In this document: piece after piece, positions 17,228 to 28,550 of the stretch
Numbering within the stretch: the stretch's first letter is position 1
Layout of the letters: every line of letters begins with the position of its first letter
Assembly: GCF_008080435.1 (NCBI RefSeq)
Contig: NZ_VRKN01000003.1
Span: 512,629-576,628 of the forward strand
Source: Enterobacter asburiae
GTDB taxonomy: Bacteria > Pseudomonadota > Gammaproteobacteria > Enterobacterales > Enterobacteriaceae
DNA: 64,000 bases
Reading direction: 5' to 3'
The notes under the pieces: model-generated
Database searches by the model: none
Told to the model about the DNA's origin: nothing
The model's input: only the letters and a program-made list of their open reading frames with translations
Made by a program: the position numbers and the translations under genes

Positions 17228-18316
17228 ATGAGCAACACCGATATCCGCGTCGTGCCTGGCCCGGCAAACTACTTCTCACATCCCGGAAGCCTGACGCAGC
17301 TGGATAACTTCTTTACCCCAGAACAGCTTTCCCGCGCGGTGTGGATTTACGGCGAACGCGCAATCGAAGGCGCGCGCCCTTTCCTGCCGGCGAGTTTTAA
17401 CGCGCCGGGGGCGAAACACCTGCTGTTTAAAGGCCACTGCAGCGAGCGCGACGTCAGGCATCTGGTGAATGAATCGGGCAGCGACGCCAGCGTAGTGATT
17501 GGCGTCGGCGGCGGCGCGGTGATGGATACCGTCAAGGCCGTGGCGCGCCGCTTAGGGGTGCCGTTCGTGGGCATCCCCACTATTGCCGCCACCTGCGCGG
17601 CGTGGACCCCGCTCTCCGTCTGGTACAACGATGCCGGTCAAGCGTTGCAGTTCGAGATATTTGACGACGCCAACTTCCTGGTGCTGGTGGAGCCACAGAT
17701 CGTCCTTAACGCCCCGGCGGAGTATCTGCTGGCGGGCATCGGCGATACGCTGGCGAAGTGGTACGAAGCGGTAGTCCTCGCCCCACAGCCTGAAAACCTG
17801 CCGCTGACCGTGCGGCTGGGCATCAACGGCGCGCTGGCGATCCGCGACGTGCTGCTGGCGCGCAGCGAAGAGGCGCTGGCCGACCAGCAGCGCGGCGACC
17901 AGACGCAAGCATTCCGGGACGTGGTGGATGCGATTATCGCCGGTGGCGGGATGGTCGGCGGTCTGGGCGAACGCTATACCCGCGTGGCGGCAGCGCATGC
18001 GGTACACAACGGTTTGACCGTGCTGCCGCAGACGGAAAAATACCTGCACGGCACCAAGGTAGCCTACGGCATTCTGGTGCAAAGCGCTCTGCTCGGTCAG
18101 GACGACGTACTGGCTCAACTGGTGGCGGCGTACCAGCGTTTTAACCTGCCAACCACGCTTCGCGAGCTGGACGTTGATATTAACAGCCAGGACGAACTGG
18201 ATAAGGTGATTGCCCATACCCTGCGTCCGGTGGAGTCGATTCACTATCTGCCGGTTGCGTTAAGCCCCGAGGTTCTGCGCGCCGCGTTTGAGAAAGTGGA
18301 ATCCTTCAGCCGTTAA
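17228..18316 (+). CDS. hcxA: Hydroxycarboxylate dehydrogenase A (YbdH), glycerol-dehydrogenase-like
   Basis: This is an iron-containing alcohol dehydrogenase family protein of 362 residues, the length of E. coli HcxA. The dinucleotide-binding loop is VVIGVGGGAVMDTVKA. Metal-region segments are AGIGDTLAKWYEA, RVAAAHAVHNGL and LHGTKVAYG. E. coli HcxA reduces 2-oxoacids such as 2-oxoglutarate and 2-oxobutanoate with NADPH. AAGGA lies before the ATG. It is followed 57 bp later by an SDR gene on the same strand and is divergent from the sugar importer. Confidence 0.9.
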   Translation: MSNTDIRVVPGPANYFSHPGSLTQLDNFFTPEQLSRAVWIYGERAIEGARPFLPASFNAPGAKHLLFKGHCSERDVRHLVNESGSDASVVIGVGGGAVMDTVKAVARRLGVPFVGIPTIAATCAAWTPLSVWYNDAGQALQFEIFDDANFLVLVEPQIVLNAPAEYLLAGIGDTLAKWYEAVVLAPQPENLPLTVRLGINGALAIRDVLLARSEEALADQQRGDQTQAFRDVVDAIIAGGGMVGGLGERYTRVAAAHAVHNGLTVLPQTEKYLHGTKVAYGILVQSALLGQDDVLAQLVAAYQRFNLPTTLRELDVDINSQDELDKVIAHTLRPVESIHYLPVALSPEVLRAAFEKVESFSR

Positions 18317-18373
18317 TCGCTCTGACCGTCTATACCTAATGATGATTCTTACCACTCTCGTAACGAGGTCATC

Positions 18374-19117
18374 ATGCAGATCGATTTAACAGGTAAAAAG
18401 GCGCTGGTTACCGGTGCCAGCCGCGGCTTGGGTCGTGCTATTGCACTGTCGCTGGCGCGCGCCGGTGCGGATGTGATTATTACGTATGAAAAATCTGCCG
18501 ATAAAGCCCAGGCGGTCGCCGAGGAGATTAAGGCGCTGGGACGACACAGCGAGGCTGTGCAGGCCGACAGCGCCAGCGCGCAGGCGATTCAGGATGCCGT
18601 CACCCATGCGGCGCGTTCCCTTGGCGGGCTGGACATTCTGGTCAACAACGCCGGGATCGCGCGCGGCGGCCCGCTGGAGTCCATGACGCTTGCTGACATC
18701 GACGCCCTTATCAACGTCAACATCCGCGGCGTGGTGATCGCCATTCAGGAAGCGCTGGTGCATATGTCAGACGGCGGGCGCATTATCAACATCGGCAGCT
18801 GTCTGGCAAACCGCGTGGCGCAGCCGGGTATCACCGTCTACTCGATGACCAAATCTGCCCTTAACTCCCTCACCCGCGGGCTGGCGCGTGATTTAGGACC
18901 GCGCGGCATTACCGTTAACCTGGTGCATCCCGGACCGACCAACAGTGATATGAACCCGGAAGACGGCGAACAGGCTGACTCGCAGCGTCAGCTTATTGCT
19001 TTGGGTCATTACGGTCAGCCGGAAGACGTCGCGGCGGCGGTCACGTTTCTTGCCAGCCCGGCCGCCGGGCAGATCTCCGGTACGGGGCTGGACGTGGACG
19101 GCGGTTTGAACGCCTGA
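18374..19117 (+). CDS. Short-chain dehydrogenase/reductase (classical SDR)
   Basis: This is a classical SDR of 247 residues. It has the TGASRGLG cofactor motif near residues 14-21, NNAGIARGG near 92, the catalytic Ser in INIGSC and the YxxxK motif in YSMTKSALNSL. It resembles FabG-like oxidoreductases, but specificity cannot be read from the sequence. It probably shares a transcript with hcxA and is followed by a terminator at 19135. Confidence 0.88.
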   Translation: MQIDLTGKKALVTGASRGLGRAIALSLARAGADVIITYEKSADKAQAVAEEIKALGRHSEAVQADSASAQAIQDAVTHAARSLGGLDILVNNAGIARGGPLESMTLADIDALINVNIRGVVIAIQEALVHMSDGGRIINIGSCLANRVAQPGITVYSMTKSALNSLTRGLARDLGPRGITVNLVHPGPTNSDMNPEDGEQADSQRQLIALGHYGQPEDVAAAVTFLASPAAGQISGTGLDVDGGLNA

Positions 19118-19134
19118 TCGCAATCTCCCTGCAA

Positions 19135-19161
19135 GCCTCTGTCGCCCGGCAGAGGCCTTTT
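19135..19161 (+). terminator. Rho-independent terminator after the SDR gene
   Basis: GCCTCTG (19135-19141) pairs with CAGAGGC (19150-19156) across an 8-nt loop and is followed by CTTTT. It lies 18 bp after the SDR stop. Confidence 0.8.
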
Positions 19162-19300
19162 CGAGCCGCCTCGACGGTTCGCGTTTTGCCGCTTTCTCCC
19201 GTTTTATCTCCGCTCTACAGTACCCCATTAGAAATTCGGAATTTATCTAATAGTCTTATTATTTCCTTATAGTTTGTGTGGGTGTACAGTGGAGGTACGG

Positions 19301-19597
19301 ATGAAGATTGTCTGGTCAAAGAATGCAGAGAAAGAGTTTTCCAAAATCGATGGCCGATATCAGCGAAGAATCAAAGCAAAACTTGCTGAGCTGGACGATC
19401 GCTCAGCTCCCCGGCCCGATATCAAAAAAATATCGGCGACAGAAAATCATTTCCGGCTACGCGTTGGCGATTACCGCATTCTGATTACACTCCGGAACGA
19501 TCCCGATAACCATTGTTATGTTTTGGCCGTCAAGCGCAGAACATCAACGACCTACCTTCACGAGGAGAAAGCCCCCTATGGCTGTTCAGCTAATTAA
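19301..19597 (+). CDS. RelE/ParE-superfamily toxin
   Basis: The protein is 98 residues from the ATG at 19301, which has a strong GGAGG ribosome-binding site. It has the RelE/ParE fold pattern: an N-terminal MKIVWSKNAEKEF strand-helix, then FRLRVGDYRILITL and YVLAVKRRTSTTY. RelE members cleave mRNA on the ribosome; ParE members poison gyrase. Which applies is unknown. The 3' end overlaps the antitoxin gene by 20 bp. The toxin-first order resembles HigBA-type modules. Confidence 0.88.
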   Translation: MKIVWSKNAEKEFSKIDGRYQRRIKAKLAELDDRSAPRPDIKKISATENHFRLRVGDYRILITLRNDPDNHCYVLAVKRRTSTTYLHEEKAPYGCSAN

Positions 19598-19982
19598 GGA
19601 CGATGACGGAAAAACGCAGTACGTCGTTATTCCCTATGATGAATACTTTCGTATGTGCTTACAGATGGCAGAAATCGACGACGAAACCGACGATGACCTG
19701 GAGGATATTGAAGTCGAACACGATTGTTATGATGACGTAGGATTACCTGGTGAAGTGTGCGACGTCATGCATAACGAGAACGTCAGCCTGCAGGCCGCGT
19801 GGCGTATCCTGCGCGGCATGTCCCAGCAGGAGGTGGCCGAGAAACTCGGCATCAGCCAGTCTGCCGTATCACAGCTTGAGGCCCTGGACTCGCGCCCGCA
19901 AAAACGCACCCGTGAAAAGCTGGCGGCAATTTATGGCTGCAAGCAGGAACAGATCAGCCTCTATTTACCGAAAGAGGGTTAA
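19578..19982 (+). CDS. Xre-family antitoxin partner
   Basis: The protein is 134 residues with two parts. The N-terminus ([23 protein letters not shown]) is acidic and Phd-like with a run of Asp/Glu near 40-50. The C-terminal helix-turn-helix at about 75-120 includes [21 protein letters not shown]. Such two-part antitoxins bind the toxin with one part and the operon promoter with the other. GAGGAG precedes the ATG. The stop overlaps the stop of the convergent ybdD. A palindromic operator was not identified. Confidence 0.85.
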   Translation: MAVQLIKDDDGKTQYVVIPYDEYFRMCLQMAEIDDETDDDLEDIEVEHDCYDDVGLPGEVCDVMHNENVSLQAAWRILRGMSQQEVAEKLGISQSAVSQLEALDSRPQKRTREKLAAIYGCKQEQISLYLPKEG

Positions 19983-20176
19983 CAGCACTTCGCCCCGCCC
20001 TTGCCGCCGTAGCGGGCATCCTGGCGGTCGCGGAAAAATTCTTCATAGGTCATCGGCGTCTGGTCCGGATGGTTGACGCGCATATGCTCGACGTAGTTGT
20101 CGTAGTCCGGCACGCCAATCATCATTTTGGCGGCCTGGCCCAGGTACTTACCTGCTTTGGAGAGGGTGTCGAACAT
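19979..20176 (-). CDS. ybdD: YbdD, small partner of the CstA pyruvate transporter
   Basis: The protein is 65 residues, nearly identical in pattern to E. coli YbdD ([18 protein letters not shown], then [17 protein letters not shown] and a terminal CC). YbdD is needed with CstA for pyruvate uptake in E. coli. The ATG at 20176 is the E. coli-like start. It lies 59 bp downstream of cstA, with a REP element in the gap. Confidence 0.94.
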   Translation of the reverse strand: MFDTLSKAGKYLGQAAKMMIGVPDYDNYVEHMRVNHPDQTPMTYEEFFRDRQDARYGGKGGAKCC

Positions 20177-20197
20177 AATTTTGGTCTCACAGGAAAT

Positions 20198-20229
20198 GTA
20201 GGCCGGGTAAGCGTTAGCGCCACCCGGCA
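20198..20229. repeat. REP/PU-type element between cstA and ybdD
   Basis: TGTAGGCCGGGTAAGC is followed by GCGCCACCCGGC, a single REP hairpin in the cstA-ybdD intercistronic gap. It may lower ybdD expression relative to cstA. Confidence 0.85.
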
Positions 20230-20235
20230 CACAGG

Positions 20236-22341
20236 TTAATGCGCCCCTTTCGCCTGGGTGACAATCTCTTCCAGGTTTTCAGGCATTGGCTCGTACGGCG
20301 TCTCTTTCGCCGTTGGCTTATCGTTTTTCAACGCCGCCAGCGCGGTCTTGAGAGAATACAACGCCAGCACCACGACGACCACCATAAAGAAGATAGTCAG
20401 CCCGGCGTCCAGACGGTTGTTAAACACCAGCTGAGACAGCTGCGACTCGGTGTACTGCGTCGGGATCTTACCGCTGTCGATCATCGCCTGAAACTTGTTG
20501 GCGATCGCCAGGAAGCCCACCTTGTTGTCCGGGCTGAAGGCTTTCTGCCAGCCTGCCGTCAGGGTACAAATCAGCAGCCACGCGGTAGGCACCAGCGCTA
20601 CCCAGGCGTAACGCTGGCGCTTCATCTTGAACAGCACCACCGCGCAGAGCATCAGCGCCATACCTGCGAGCATCTGGTTGGCAATACCGAACAGCGGCCA
20701 CAGGGTGTTAATCCCGCCCAGCGGATCGACCACGCCCTGATGCAGGAAATAGCCCCACGCCAGCACGCACAGCGCCGTCGCCAGCAGGTTAGCCGGGAGC
20801 GAATCGGTACGCTTCAGGTTCGGGGAGATCACCCCCAGCAGGTCCTGCAGCATAAAGCGCGCCGCACGGGTTCCCGCATCCACCGCCGTCAGGATAAACA
20901 GCGCCTCGAACAGAATGGCGAAGTGATACCAGAACGACACATCCATCAGCCCGCCCAGCGCGCCGTGAAGAATATACGCCATGCCGACCGCCAGCGTCGG
21001 CGCCCCGCCCGCACGGGAGATAATCGACTGCTCGCCCACTTCACTGGCGATGCTCGTCAACGTATCAGGGGTAATCGCAAAGCCCCAGCTGCTCACCACC
21101 TGCGCGGCGGACGCCACCACGTCAACGGTGCCAGCCGGTGCCAGTACCGCCATCGGGCTGTTCATCGCGAAGTACACGCCCGGGTCGATGATACAGGCCG
21201 AGACCAGCGCCATGATGGCAACGAAGGACTCCATCAGCATGCCGCCGTAGCCAATCAGGCAGGCCTGATTTTCATTCGCCAGCATCTTCGGCGTGGTGCC
21301 AGAGGCAATCAGCGCGTGGAAGCCCGACACCGCGCCGCAGGCGATGGTGATAAACAGGAACGGGAACAAATTGCCGGTCCAGACCGGGCCGGTACCGTCG
21401 ATGAATTTGGTTAACGCAGGCATGGTCAGGGTCGGACGCATAATCAGGATGCCGATCGCCAGCCCGATGATGGTGCCGATTTTCAGGAAGGTAGAGAGGT
21501 AGTCACGCGGAGCCAGCAGCAGCCACACCGGCAGCACCGCTGCCACAAAACCGTAGCCCACCAGCATCCAGGTCAGCTGTACGCCGGTAAAGTCGAAGAA
21601 CGGCGCCCAGGTCGGGCTTTCCGCCACCCAACCGCCGGAGATAATGGCAAACACCAGGAATACCAGACCAATCACCGACACTTCACCAATACGCCCCGGG
21701 CGCAGATAGCGAATGTAGATCCCCATAAACAGCGCCAGCGGAATGGTGAAGGCAACGGTATACGTTCCCCACGGGCTGTGGGTCAGTGCTTTCACCACGA
21801 TCATTGCCAGCACCGCGAGGATGATCACCATGATCATAAAGGTCGCCACCAGCGCAATCACCCCGGCGGTTGCCCCCATCTCCTCTTTCACCAGCTCACC
21901 CAGCGAACGCCCGTCGCGGCGGGTGGAGACGAATAGCACCATAAAGTCCTGCACCGCACCTGCCAGCACTACGCCCGCGAGGATCCAGATCATCCCCGGC
22001 AGGTAGCCCATCTGCGCGGCCAGCACTGGTCCCACCAGCGGACCCGCCCCGGCAATCGCCGCGAAGTGGTGACCGAACAGCACTTTTTTGTCGGTCGGCA
22101 CATAGTCCAGCCCGTCGTTATGGCGGACGGCAGGCGTCATGCGCGTCGCGTCAACCCCTAAGACGTTCTTCGCGATATAGCGGCCATAAAAACGGTACGC
22201 GATCAAATAAATGCAGACGGAGGCGACAACGATCCAGAGCGCATTGATCTGTTCCCCTCGGTTGAGGGCGATATAGCCCAGGGCAAAGGCTCCCACAACG
22301 GAGAGCCCTGCCCATGTAAGGTATTTCCCTGAGTTGTTCAT
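20236..22341 (-). CDS. cstA: Carbon starvation protein A, pyruvate/peptide transporter
   Basis: CstA is an inner-membrane transporter of 701 residues with many hydrophobic segments. It has the CstA-family [21 protein letters not shown] motif near residue 90 and [14 protein letters not shown] in the middle. E. coli CstA takes up pyruvate during carbon starvation and has been linked to peptide uptake. With ybdD it forms a two-gene unit. A CRP-like site lies about 120 bp upstream, fitting the cAMP-CRP dependence known in E. coli. Confidence 0.96.
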   Translation of the reverse strand: MNNSGKYLTWAGLSVVGAFALGYIALNRGEQINALWIVVASVCIYLIAYRFYGRYIAKNVLGVDATRMTPAVRHNDGLDYVPTDKKVLFGHHFAAIAGAGPLVGPVLAAQMGYLPGMIWILAGVVLAGAVQDFMVLFVSTRRDGRSLGELVKEEMGATAGVIALVATFMIMVIILAVLAMIVVKALTHSPWGTYTVAFTIPLALFMGIYIRYLRPGRIGEVSVIGLVFLVFAIISGGWVAESPTWAPFFDFTGVQLTWMLVGYGFVAAVLPVWLLLAPRDYLSTFLKIGTIIGLAIGILIMRPTLTMPALTKFIDGTGPVWTGNLFPFLFITIACGAVSGFHALIASGTTPKMLANENQACLIGYGGMLMESFVAIMALVSACIIDPGVYFAMNSPMAVLAPAGTVDVVASAAQVVSSWGFAITPDTLTSIASEVGEQSIISRAGGAPTLAVGMAYILHGALGGLMDVSFWYHFAILFEALFILTAVDAGTRAARFMLQDLLGVISPNLKRTDSLPANLLATALCVLAWGYFLHQGVVDPLGGINTLWPLFGIANQMLAGMALMLCAVVLFKMKRQRYAWVALVPTAWLLICTLTAGWQKAFSPDNKVGFLAIANKFQAMIDSGKIPTQYTESQLSQLVFNNRLDAGLTIFFMVVVVVLALYSLKTALAALKNDKPTAKETPYEPMPENLEEIVTQAKGAH

Positions 22342-22460
22342 CGTGGTTATCCGTTGTTGCGAAACAGTGATATGTTACATTTTGTTTCTAGAACAACGAC
22401 GAAAATTTAACAACTTTGAAACGCAATAATGCGTGGTCAAACCAGACATTTACACCACAG

Positions 22461-22476
22461 TGTTAAGTCGATCACT
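22461..22476 (-). promoter_or_regulatory. Candidate CRP site upstream of cstA
   Basis: TGTTA-AGTCGA-TCACT matches the CRP consensus TGTGA-N6-TCACA at 8 of 10 positions. It lies 120 bp upstream of the cstA start codon and just outside the 3' end of entH. Confidence 0.4.
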
Positions 22477-22491
22477 TTCAGCGTGAAAGGG

Positions 22492-23659
<1,168 letters not shown>

Positions 23660-23660
<1 letters not shown>

Positions 23661-24514
23661 CACTTCACCTCGCGGGAGAGCAGCGCCCACCAGGCGTCGA
23701 TTGTGGGATTTTTTGCCAGCATCACGAAGTCGATATCGCCATGCACTTTGCGCCAGCGGGCGGCCAGGGCCATCATGCGCACCGAATCCAGACCGTAGTC
23801 GATCAGGTTTTCGTCATCCATCGGCTCATCGGACTCGTCCAGCAGCGGCAGAACAAGCTCACGCAGCGCGGCTTTGGTCGCCGGAACGGACGGCAGCAGC
23901 TCGTCGGTCATCACCACGCGGCCAGAACGCCCGGCCACGTAGTTGAGTGACATCAGATGCTCGTCGCGGGTGAAATCCGCCAGCGCGTCGGCAATAAAGA
24001 ACGGTTTGATGTCGCGCATAAAGGCATCGGTGGCGGTGGTCATGCAGCCGATGTGGGCATAAACGCCGGTAATCAGCAACTGGTTGCGGCCCGTTTCTTT
24101 CAGCATCTGCTCCAGCGGCGAGCGGTGAAACGCGCTGTAGCGCCACTTCACCAGCACCGTGTCCGCTTCGTCCGGCGTCAGTTCACGGACAATGCGCTGC
24201 TGCTCCGGCGAGCGGGTCAGGCCCGGCCCCCACATGTCGTTGAGCAGGGCGCGGTCTTCATCGCTCTGCTCTTTCGGCTGGGCGGTGTAGTACACGGGAA
24301 TATGGTTTTCTTTGCAGTACGCGCGCAGTTTGGCGATATTCGCCACTACCTGCTGCATCATCGCGCTGTTTTCGCCCCAGAAGTTCAGGAAATACTCCTG
24401 CATATCGTGGATCAACAGCGCGGCACGTTCAGGCTCAAACGCCCAGTTCACTTTATTAGTCGGCAGTTCTGCGGCGGTCGGCAGCGCGTAAGCGGTTAAT
24501 TTTGGAATAGCCAT
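23660..24514 (-). CDS. entB: Isochorismatase and aryl carrier protein
   Basis: EntB is bifunctional and 284 residues long. The N-terminal isochorismatase domain (about 1-205; LLIHDMQEYFLNF, VLVKWRYSAF, LLITGVYAHIGCMTT) makes 2,3-dihydro-DHB. The C-terminal aryl carrier domain (about 210-284) has the phosphopantetheine serine S244 in LIDYGLDSVRMM. It presents DHB to EntF and is loaded by EntE. The gene lies 10 bp after entE. The ATG at 24514 (MAIPKLTAYALP) is the E. coli-like start. Confidence 0.97.
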
Positions 24515-24524
24515 ACTCTGTTCC

Positions 24525-26135
24525 TCAGCCCAGGGTGCGTTCAGCAAGCCACAGGCGCAACTGTTTCTTATCGACTTTGCCGACCGGCGTCAGCGGAAGC
24601 GCATCCACGCTCTCCACGCGGTCCGGCAGCTTGAATTCGGCAACGCCCTGCTCGCGCAGGAAACGGCGCACCTCGACCGCGCGCAGGGGCTGTTTCACCA
24701 CCAGATACGCGCAGCTCTTCTCGCCCAGCAGGCTGTCCTCCATGCTCACCAGCGCGGCGTGGATCACCGCCTCATGGCGCAGCAACAGGTTTTCAATCTC
24801 TTCGGCGGCGATCTTCTCGCCACCGCGGTTGATCTGATCCTTCTCGCGCCCCTGCACGGTGATGTAGCCCTGTTCATCGATGGCGATCAGATCCCCTGAG
24901 CAGTAGAAACCGTCCGCATCGAAGGCGCTGGCGTTGTGTTCCGGGCTGTTGAAATAGCCGCGGAAGGTATACGGCCCGCGCGTCATCAGACGCCCGACCT
25001 CACCGCGCGGGAGCGGGTTGCCGTGCTCGTCCGCCACCCACACTTCGTCGTCCGGGCACATCGGGCGGCCCTGGGTGTTGATGATGCGTTCCGGCGCGTC
25101 GTCGAGCGCGGTGTAGTTCACCAGCCCTTCCGCCATGCCGAACACCTGCTGAAGCTGGCAGCCGATTTCCGCCGGAATGCGCGCCGCGAGCGTGGCGGAG
25201 AGGCGTGCGCCACCCACCTGCAGCAGTTTCAGGGATGTGAGCTGCGCGTTCCCCGCGCCGTCGGTAATCGCCTGTAACCACAGGCTGACCGCCGGTGGCA
25301 CCAGCGAGGTGACGTTAATCTGATGCTGTGCAATCAGCGGGAAGCAGAGCGTGGCGCTCGGATCGTTCGCCAGCACCACGCAGCCGCCCGCCGTGAAGAC
25401 GCCTAACGATCCCGGCGAGCTCATGGCGTAGTTATGCGCCGCAGGGAGCGCGTTCAGATAACGGGTATCGGCGGTAATGCCGCAAATCTCGTTGCTGCGG
25501 CGGATGCTGTAGTCGTAATCGTTGTGCGTGCGTGGGATCAGCTTCGGCGTGCCGGTGCTGCCGCCGGAAAGCTGGAAGAAGGCCACTTCGTCGGCGGGCG
25601 TCGGGTTCGGAATGAAGTTATCCGCCGGACGTGCAATCGCCGCTTCCACAGCATGTTCGCCCTTATCGCCGCGCAGCAGCACCACGCGCACCGAGCGATG
25701 CGCATCCACAAAGGCGTTAAGGAAATCGTCGCCCGCAAACAGGGCGTGGTCGCGATCGGCAATCAGCACGGCGGGTTTGATCTGCTCCGCGTAGGCGTTC
25801 AGCTCGCTGCGCTGATGGCTAAAGAGCGCGTTGACCGGCGCGACGCCAATTTGCAGCAGCGCGAAGAAGGTGATATAGAACTCGGCCACGTTGCCGAGCT
25901 GTACCAGCGCGGTCTCGCCGCGGTGCAGCCCCTGCGCCTGAAGCGCAGACGCCAGGTTGTTCACCGCCTGATTAAACGCGCGATAGGTGATGTGCCGCTC
26001 GCCGTCAATTATCGCCACCGCATCGCTGTCCGCATGGTCCGTCAGGATGTGGGTCAGCGGCAGATCCTGCCAGTAGCCTTTTTCACGATAGCGGCGGGCG
26101 AATTCCTCAGGCCAGCGGGTAAAGGGAATGGTCAT
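24525..26135 (-). CDS. entE: 2,3-dihydroxybenzoate-AMP ligase
   Basis: EntE activates 2,3-dihydroxybenzoate with ATP and transfers it to the EntB carrier domain. The protein is 536 residues with the adenylate-forming motifs [14 protein letters not shown] (P-loop), [23 protein letters not shown] and the C-terminal catalytic lysine in [13 protein letters not shown]. It lies 9 bp after entC in the same operon. Confidence 0.97.
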   Translation of the reverse strand: MTIPFTRWPEEFARRYREKGYWQDLPLTHILTDHADSDAVAIIDGERHITYRAFNQAVNNLASALQAQGLHRGETALVQLGNVAEFYITFFALLQIGVAPVNALFSHQRSELNAYAEQIKPAVLIADRDHALFAGDDFLNAFVDAHRSVRVVLLRGDKGEHAVEAAIARPADNFIPNPTPADEVAFFQLSGGSTGTPKLIPRTHNDYDYSIRRSNEICGITADTRYLNALPAAHNYAMSSPGSLGVFTAGGCVVLANDPSATLCFPLIAQHQINVTSLVPPAVSLWLQAITDGAGNAQLTSLKLLQVGGARLSATLAARIPAEIGCQLQQVFGMAEGLVNYTALDDAPERIINTQGRPMCPDDEVWVADEHGNPLPRGEVGRLMTRGPYTFRGYFNSPEHNASAFDADGFYCSGDLIAIDEQGYITVQGREKDQINRGGEKIAAEEIENLLLRHEAVIHAALVSMEDSLLGEKSCAYLVVKQPLRAVEVRRFLREQGVAEFKLPDRVESVDALPLTPVGKVDKKQLRLWLAERTLG

Positions 26136-26144
26136 CCGTCTTCC

Positions 26145-27320
26145 TTAGTGCAAGCCAAACACGTTGAGCATGGTGGAGAGCTTCACGCCGGTCTCGCGCC
26201 ACTCGCCCACCGGCGAGGAGGCAGGCACAATGCCCGCACCGGCAAACAGGCGAACGGTATTTTTATGCAAACGCGCGCAGCGGATGGTGACCACCCACTC
26301 GCCGTTGCCTTCGCTGTCGCACCAGCCGACAATGCCGCCGAACAGCTCGCGGTCGAACGGCTCCAGCTCGGCAATCAGATCTTTTGCCGCCTGATGCGGG
26401 AAGCCGCTCAGCGCCGGCGTCGGATGCAGCAGGCAGGCCAGCGTCAGGGCGTTTTCGTTTTCACGCGCCTCGCCTTCTACCGGCGTTGCCAGATGCCACA
26501 GCGTCGGGGTGGTGATCAGCTGCGGAGAAGACGGCATGCTGAGGTGATGACTGCGCGGAGCCAGAATCGTTTTCATCGCCTGGGTTACCAGGTCGTGCTC
26601 GTGACGGTCCTTTTCGGAGGCCAGCAGCTTATTGCCCGCTTCGCGATCTAATACGTCGTCTGGCTGACGACGCGCCGAGCCTGCCAGCGGCAGCGAACTA
26701 AAGTGCGCGCCTTCTTTACGCAGCAGCAGTTCCGGACTTGCACCGAGCAGTACGCCGCCGTCTTCCAACGGCACGTGGAAGTTAAAGCTCGCCGGGTTCT
26801 GGGCGATAAGACGCTCCATCAGCGCACCGCTATCAATCTGTTTATCGGTCGCGATATCAATCAGACGCGACAGCACGACCTTGTTCACCTGCGGCGTGGT
26901 GGTGAGCGACGCAGCGCGGGCAACCATCTCTTCGAACACGGGCTGCGGCGGGATCTCGGTGCGTTGTTCCACCTTCAGCGCCTGCGAGCCGGAAAAATAG
27001 CGTGCGGACTGCTGTCGTGCCGGACGGGAAAAGGTCTGCCAGCGTTGCGGAATAAACAGCGACGACGGCTTGCGGGTATCGAACGGGATAGCCCCTACCA
27101 TCACCGGATGAGCGATACCGTTGGCTTTCGCATTCCGGAAGGCCTGAGCTAATTTTTGCTGGAAGTGACCCGCCGGATCGTCGCCGCCGACGGCGGGTTC
27201 ACTGAAGCGGGCAAAGCAGCCGGACGTGGTAAAGCTGCGGTAAGGCGACATAAAGAAAAAACGGTCTGATTCCAGCGTGGTTGCGGTGTGCTGAACTTCC
27301 TCAGCCAGGGACGTATCCAT
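26145..27320 (-). CDS. entC: Isochorismate synthase
   Basis: EntC converts chorismate to isochorismate, the first dedicated enterobactin step. The protein is 391 residues, the E. coli length. Chorismate-binding motifs include GASPELLLRKEG, LPLAGSARR, HLATPVEGEA, LHPTPALSGFP and RELFGGIVGW. The ATG at 27320 has GAGGAGGAT just upstream and fits the E. coli start; longer upstream frames are ignored. It is divergent from fepB across a 188-bp promoter holding two Fur boxes. Confidence 0.97.
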   Translation of the reverse strand: MDTSLAEEVQHTATTLESDRFFFMSPYRSFTTSGCFARFSEPAVGGDDPAGHFQQKLAQAFRNAKANGIAHPVMVGAIPFDTRKPSSLFIPQRWQTFSRPARQQSARYFSGSQALKVEQRTEIPPQPVFEEMVARAASLTTTPQVNKVVLSRLIDIATDKQIDSGALMERLIAQNPASFNFHVPLEDGGVLLGASPELLLRKEGAHFSSLPLAGSARRQPDDVLDREAGNKLLASEKDRHEHDLVTQAMKTILAPRSHHLSMPSSPQLITTPTLWHLATPVEGEARENENALTLACLLHPTPALSGFPHQAAKDLIAELEPFDRELFGGIVGWCDSEGNGEWVVTIRCARLHKNTVRLFAGAGIVPASSPVGEWRETGVKLSTMLNVFGLH

Positions 27321-27349
27321 ATCATCCTCCTCAAAATGATAAAAGAAGC

Positions 27350-27368
27350 AATAATGATTATCATTTAT
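27350..27368. promoter_or_regulatory. Fur box upstream of entC
   Basis: AATAATGATTATCATTTAT matches the 19-bp Fur consensus GATAATGATAATCATTATC at about 14 of 19 positions. It lies 30 bp upstream of the entC start codon, between entC and fepB. Confidence 0.85.
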
Positions 27369-27464
27369 ATTTTCGTTGGCTAACCTAATCCCACATCGCT
27401 TCGCTGTCAACCGTCGGGCAAATAACTTGTGCGACAAAAGCTTGCATCCCTTCGCGGCAACCAT

Positions 27465-27483
27465 GAAAATGAGAAGCATTATC
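27465..27483. promoter_or_regulatory. Fur box upstream of fepB
   Basis: GAAAATGAGAAGCATTATC matches the Fur consensus at 16 of 19 positions and lies 26 bp before the fepB GTG start. Confidence 0.85.
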
Positions 27484-27508
27484 CTCAACAAAAACAGGAT
27501 GTCGCGCT

Positions 27509-28468
27509 GTGAAATTCCCTGCCCTATTCCGTAATACCCTGCTTTTATCTGGACTTTTTGTTTTCGGACTTGCCTCAGCCGTTGCCGCCGACTGGCCGCG
27601 TCAGGTGACCGACAGCCACGGCGTTCACACGCTTGAGAGCAAACCGACGCGCATTGTCTCCACCAGTGTGACCTTAACCGGCTCCCTGCTGGCCATTGAC
27701 GCACCGGTCGTCGCCAGCGGTGCGACCACGCCGAACAACCGCGTGGCGGATGCGCAGGGCTTTTTACGTCAGTGGGGCGATATCGCAAAACAGCGCAAGG
27801 TTGCGCGGTTGTACATTGGCGAGCCGAGCGCCGAGGCAGTGGCCGCCCAGATGCCGGATCTAATTTTGATCAGCGCGACAGGCGGAGATTCCGCCCTGGC
27901 GCTCTACGATCAGCTTTCTGCCATCGCGCCGACGCTTATCATCAACTACGACGACAAGAGCTGGCAGGCGCTGCTGACGCAGCTCGGCACCATTACAGGA
28001 CAGGAAAAGCAGGCCGCAGAGCGCATTGCCGCGTTTGATAAACAACTCGCGCAGGTGAAACAGCAGATGAAGCTGCCGCCGCAGCCGGTAAACGCCATCG
28101 TCTACACCGCCGCCGCGCACAGCGCCAACCTGTGGACCGCTGAATCCGCGCAGGGCAAGCTTTTGCACCAGTTGGGCTTTACGCTGGCGGAGCTGCCCGC
28201 CGGGCTGCAGACCTCCAAAAGCCAGGGCAAACGCCACGACATTATTCAACTGGGTGGGGAAAACCTGGCGACGGGGCTGAACGGCGAAGGGCTGTTTGTG
28301 TTCGCCGGCGACCAGAAAGACGTGGATGCGATTAACGCCAACCCGCTGCTGGCGCATCTGCCGTCGGTGAAAAACAAACGGGTTTGGGCATTGGGAACCG
28401 AGACGTTCCGCCTGGATTATTACAGCGCGATGTTGGTGTTGCAGCGTTTAAATTCAATTTTTAAATAA
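27509..28468 (+). CDS. fepB: Ferric enterobactin periplasmic binding protein
   Basis: FepB carries ferric enterobactin from FepA to the FepDGC importer. The protein is 319 residues with a signal peptide of about 26 residues ending ASAVA before ADWPRQ. The body has the type III binding-protein pattern ([46 protein letters not shown]). The start is a GTG at 27509 with AGGA at good spacing. It is transcribed alone and is divergent from entC, as in E. coli. Confidence 0.96.
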   Translation: MKFPALFRNTLLLSGLFVFGLASAVAADWPRQVTDSHGVHTLESKPTRIVSTSVTLTGSLLAIDAPVVASGATTPNNRVADAQGFLRQWGDIAKQRKVARLYIGEPSAEAVAAQMPDLILISATGGDSALALYDQLSAIAPTLIINYDDKSWQALLTQLGTITGQEKQAAERIAAFDKQLAQVKQQMKLPPQPVNAIVYTAAAHSANLWTAESAQGKLLHQLGFTLAELPAGLQTSKSQGKRHDIIQLGGENLATGLNGEGLFVFAGDQKDVDAINANPLLAHLPSVKNKRVWALGTETFRLDYYSAMLVLQRLNSIFK

Positions 28469-28481
28469 GTGGCACGTTCCC

Positions 28482-28550
28482 CGTAGGCCCGGTAAGCGCA
28501 GCGCCACCGGGCGTTTTGTCGGGTGGCGGCTAGGCCTTACCCGACCTACA
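28482..28550. repeat. REP/PU-type element, two units, between fepB and entS
   Basis: TAGGCCCGGTAAGCGCAGCG with CCACCGGGC is followed by an inverted unit GTCGGGTGGCGGCTAGGCC with TTACCCGACCTAC. It lies between convergent genes, and the entS stop codon lies inside its right end. Confidence 0.8.

Noticed and set aside
26145..27788. 547-residue N-terminally extended EntC
   Set aside because: The extension crosses both Fur boxes and the fepB start region and is arginine/serine-rich noise. The ATG at 27320 has a strong ribosome-binding site and gives the normal 391 residues.
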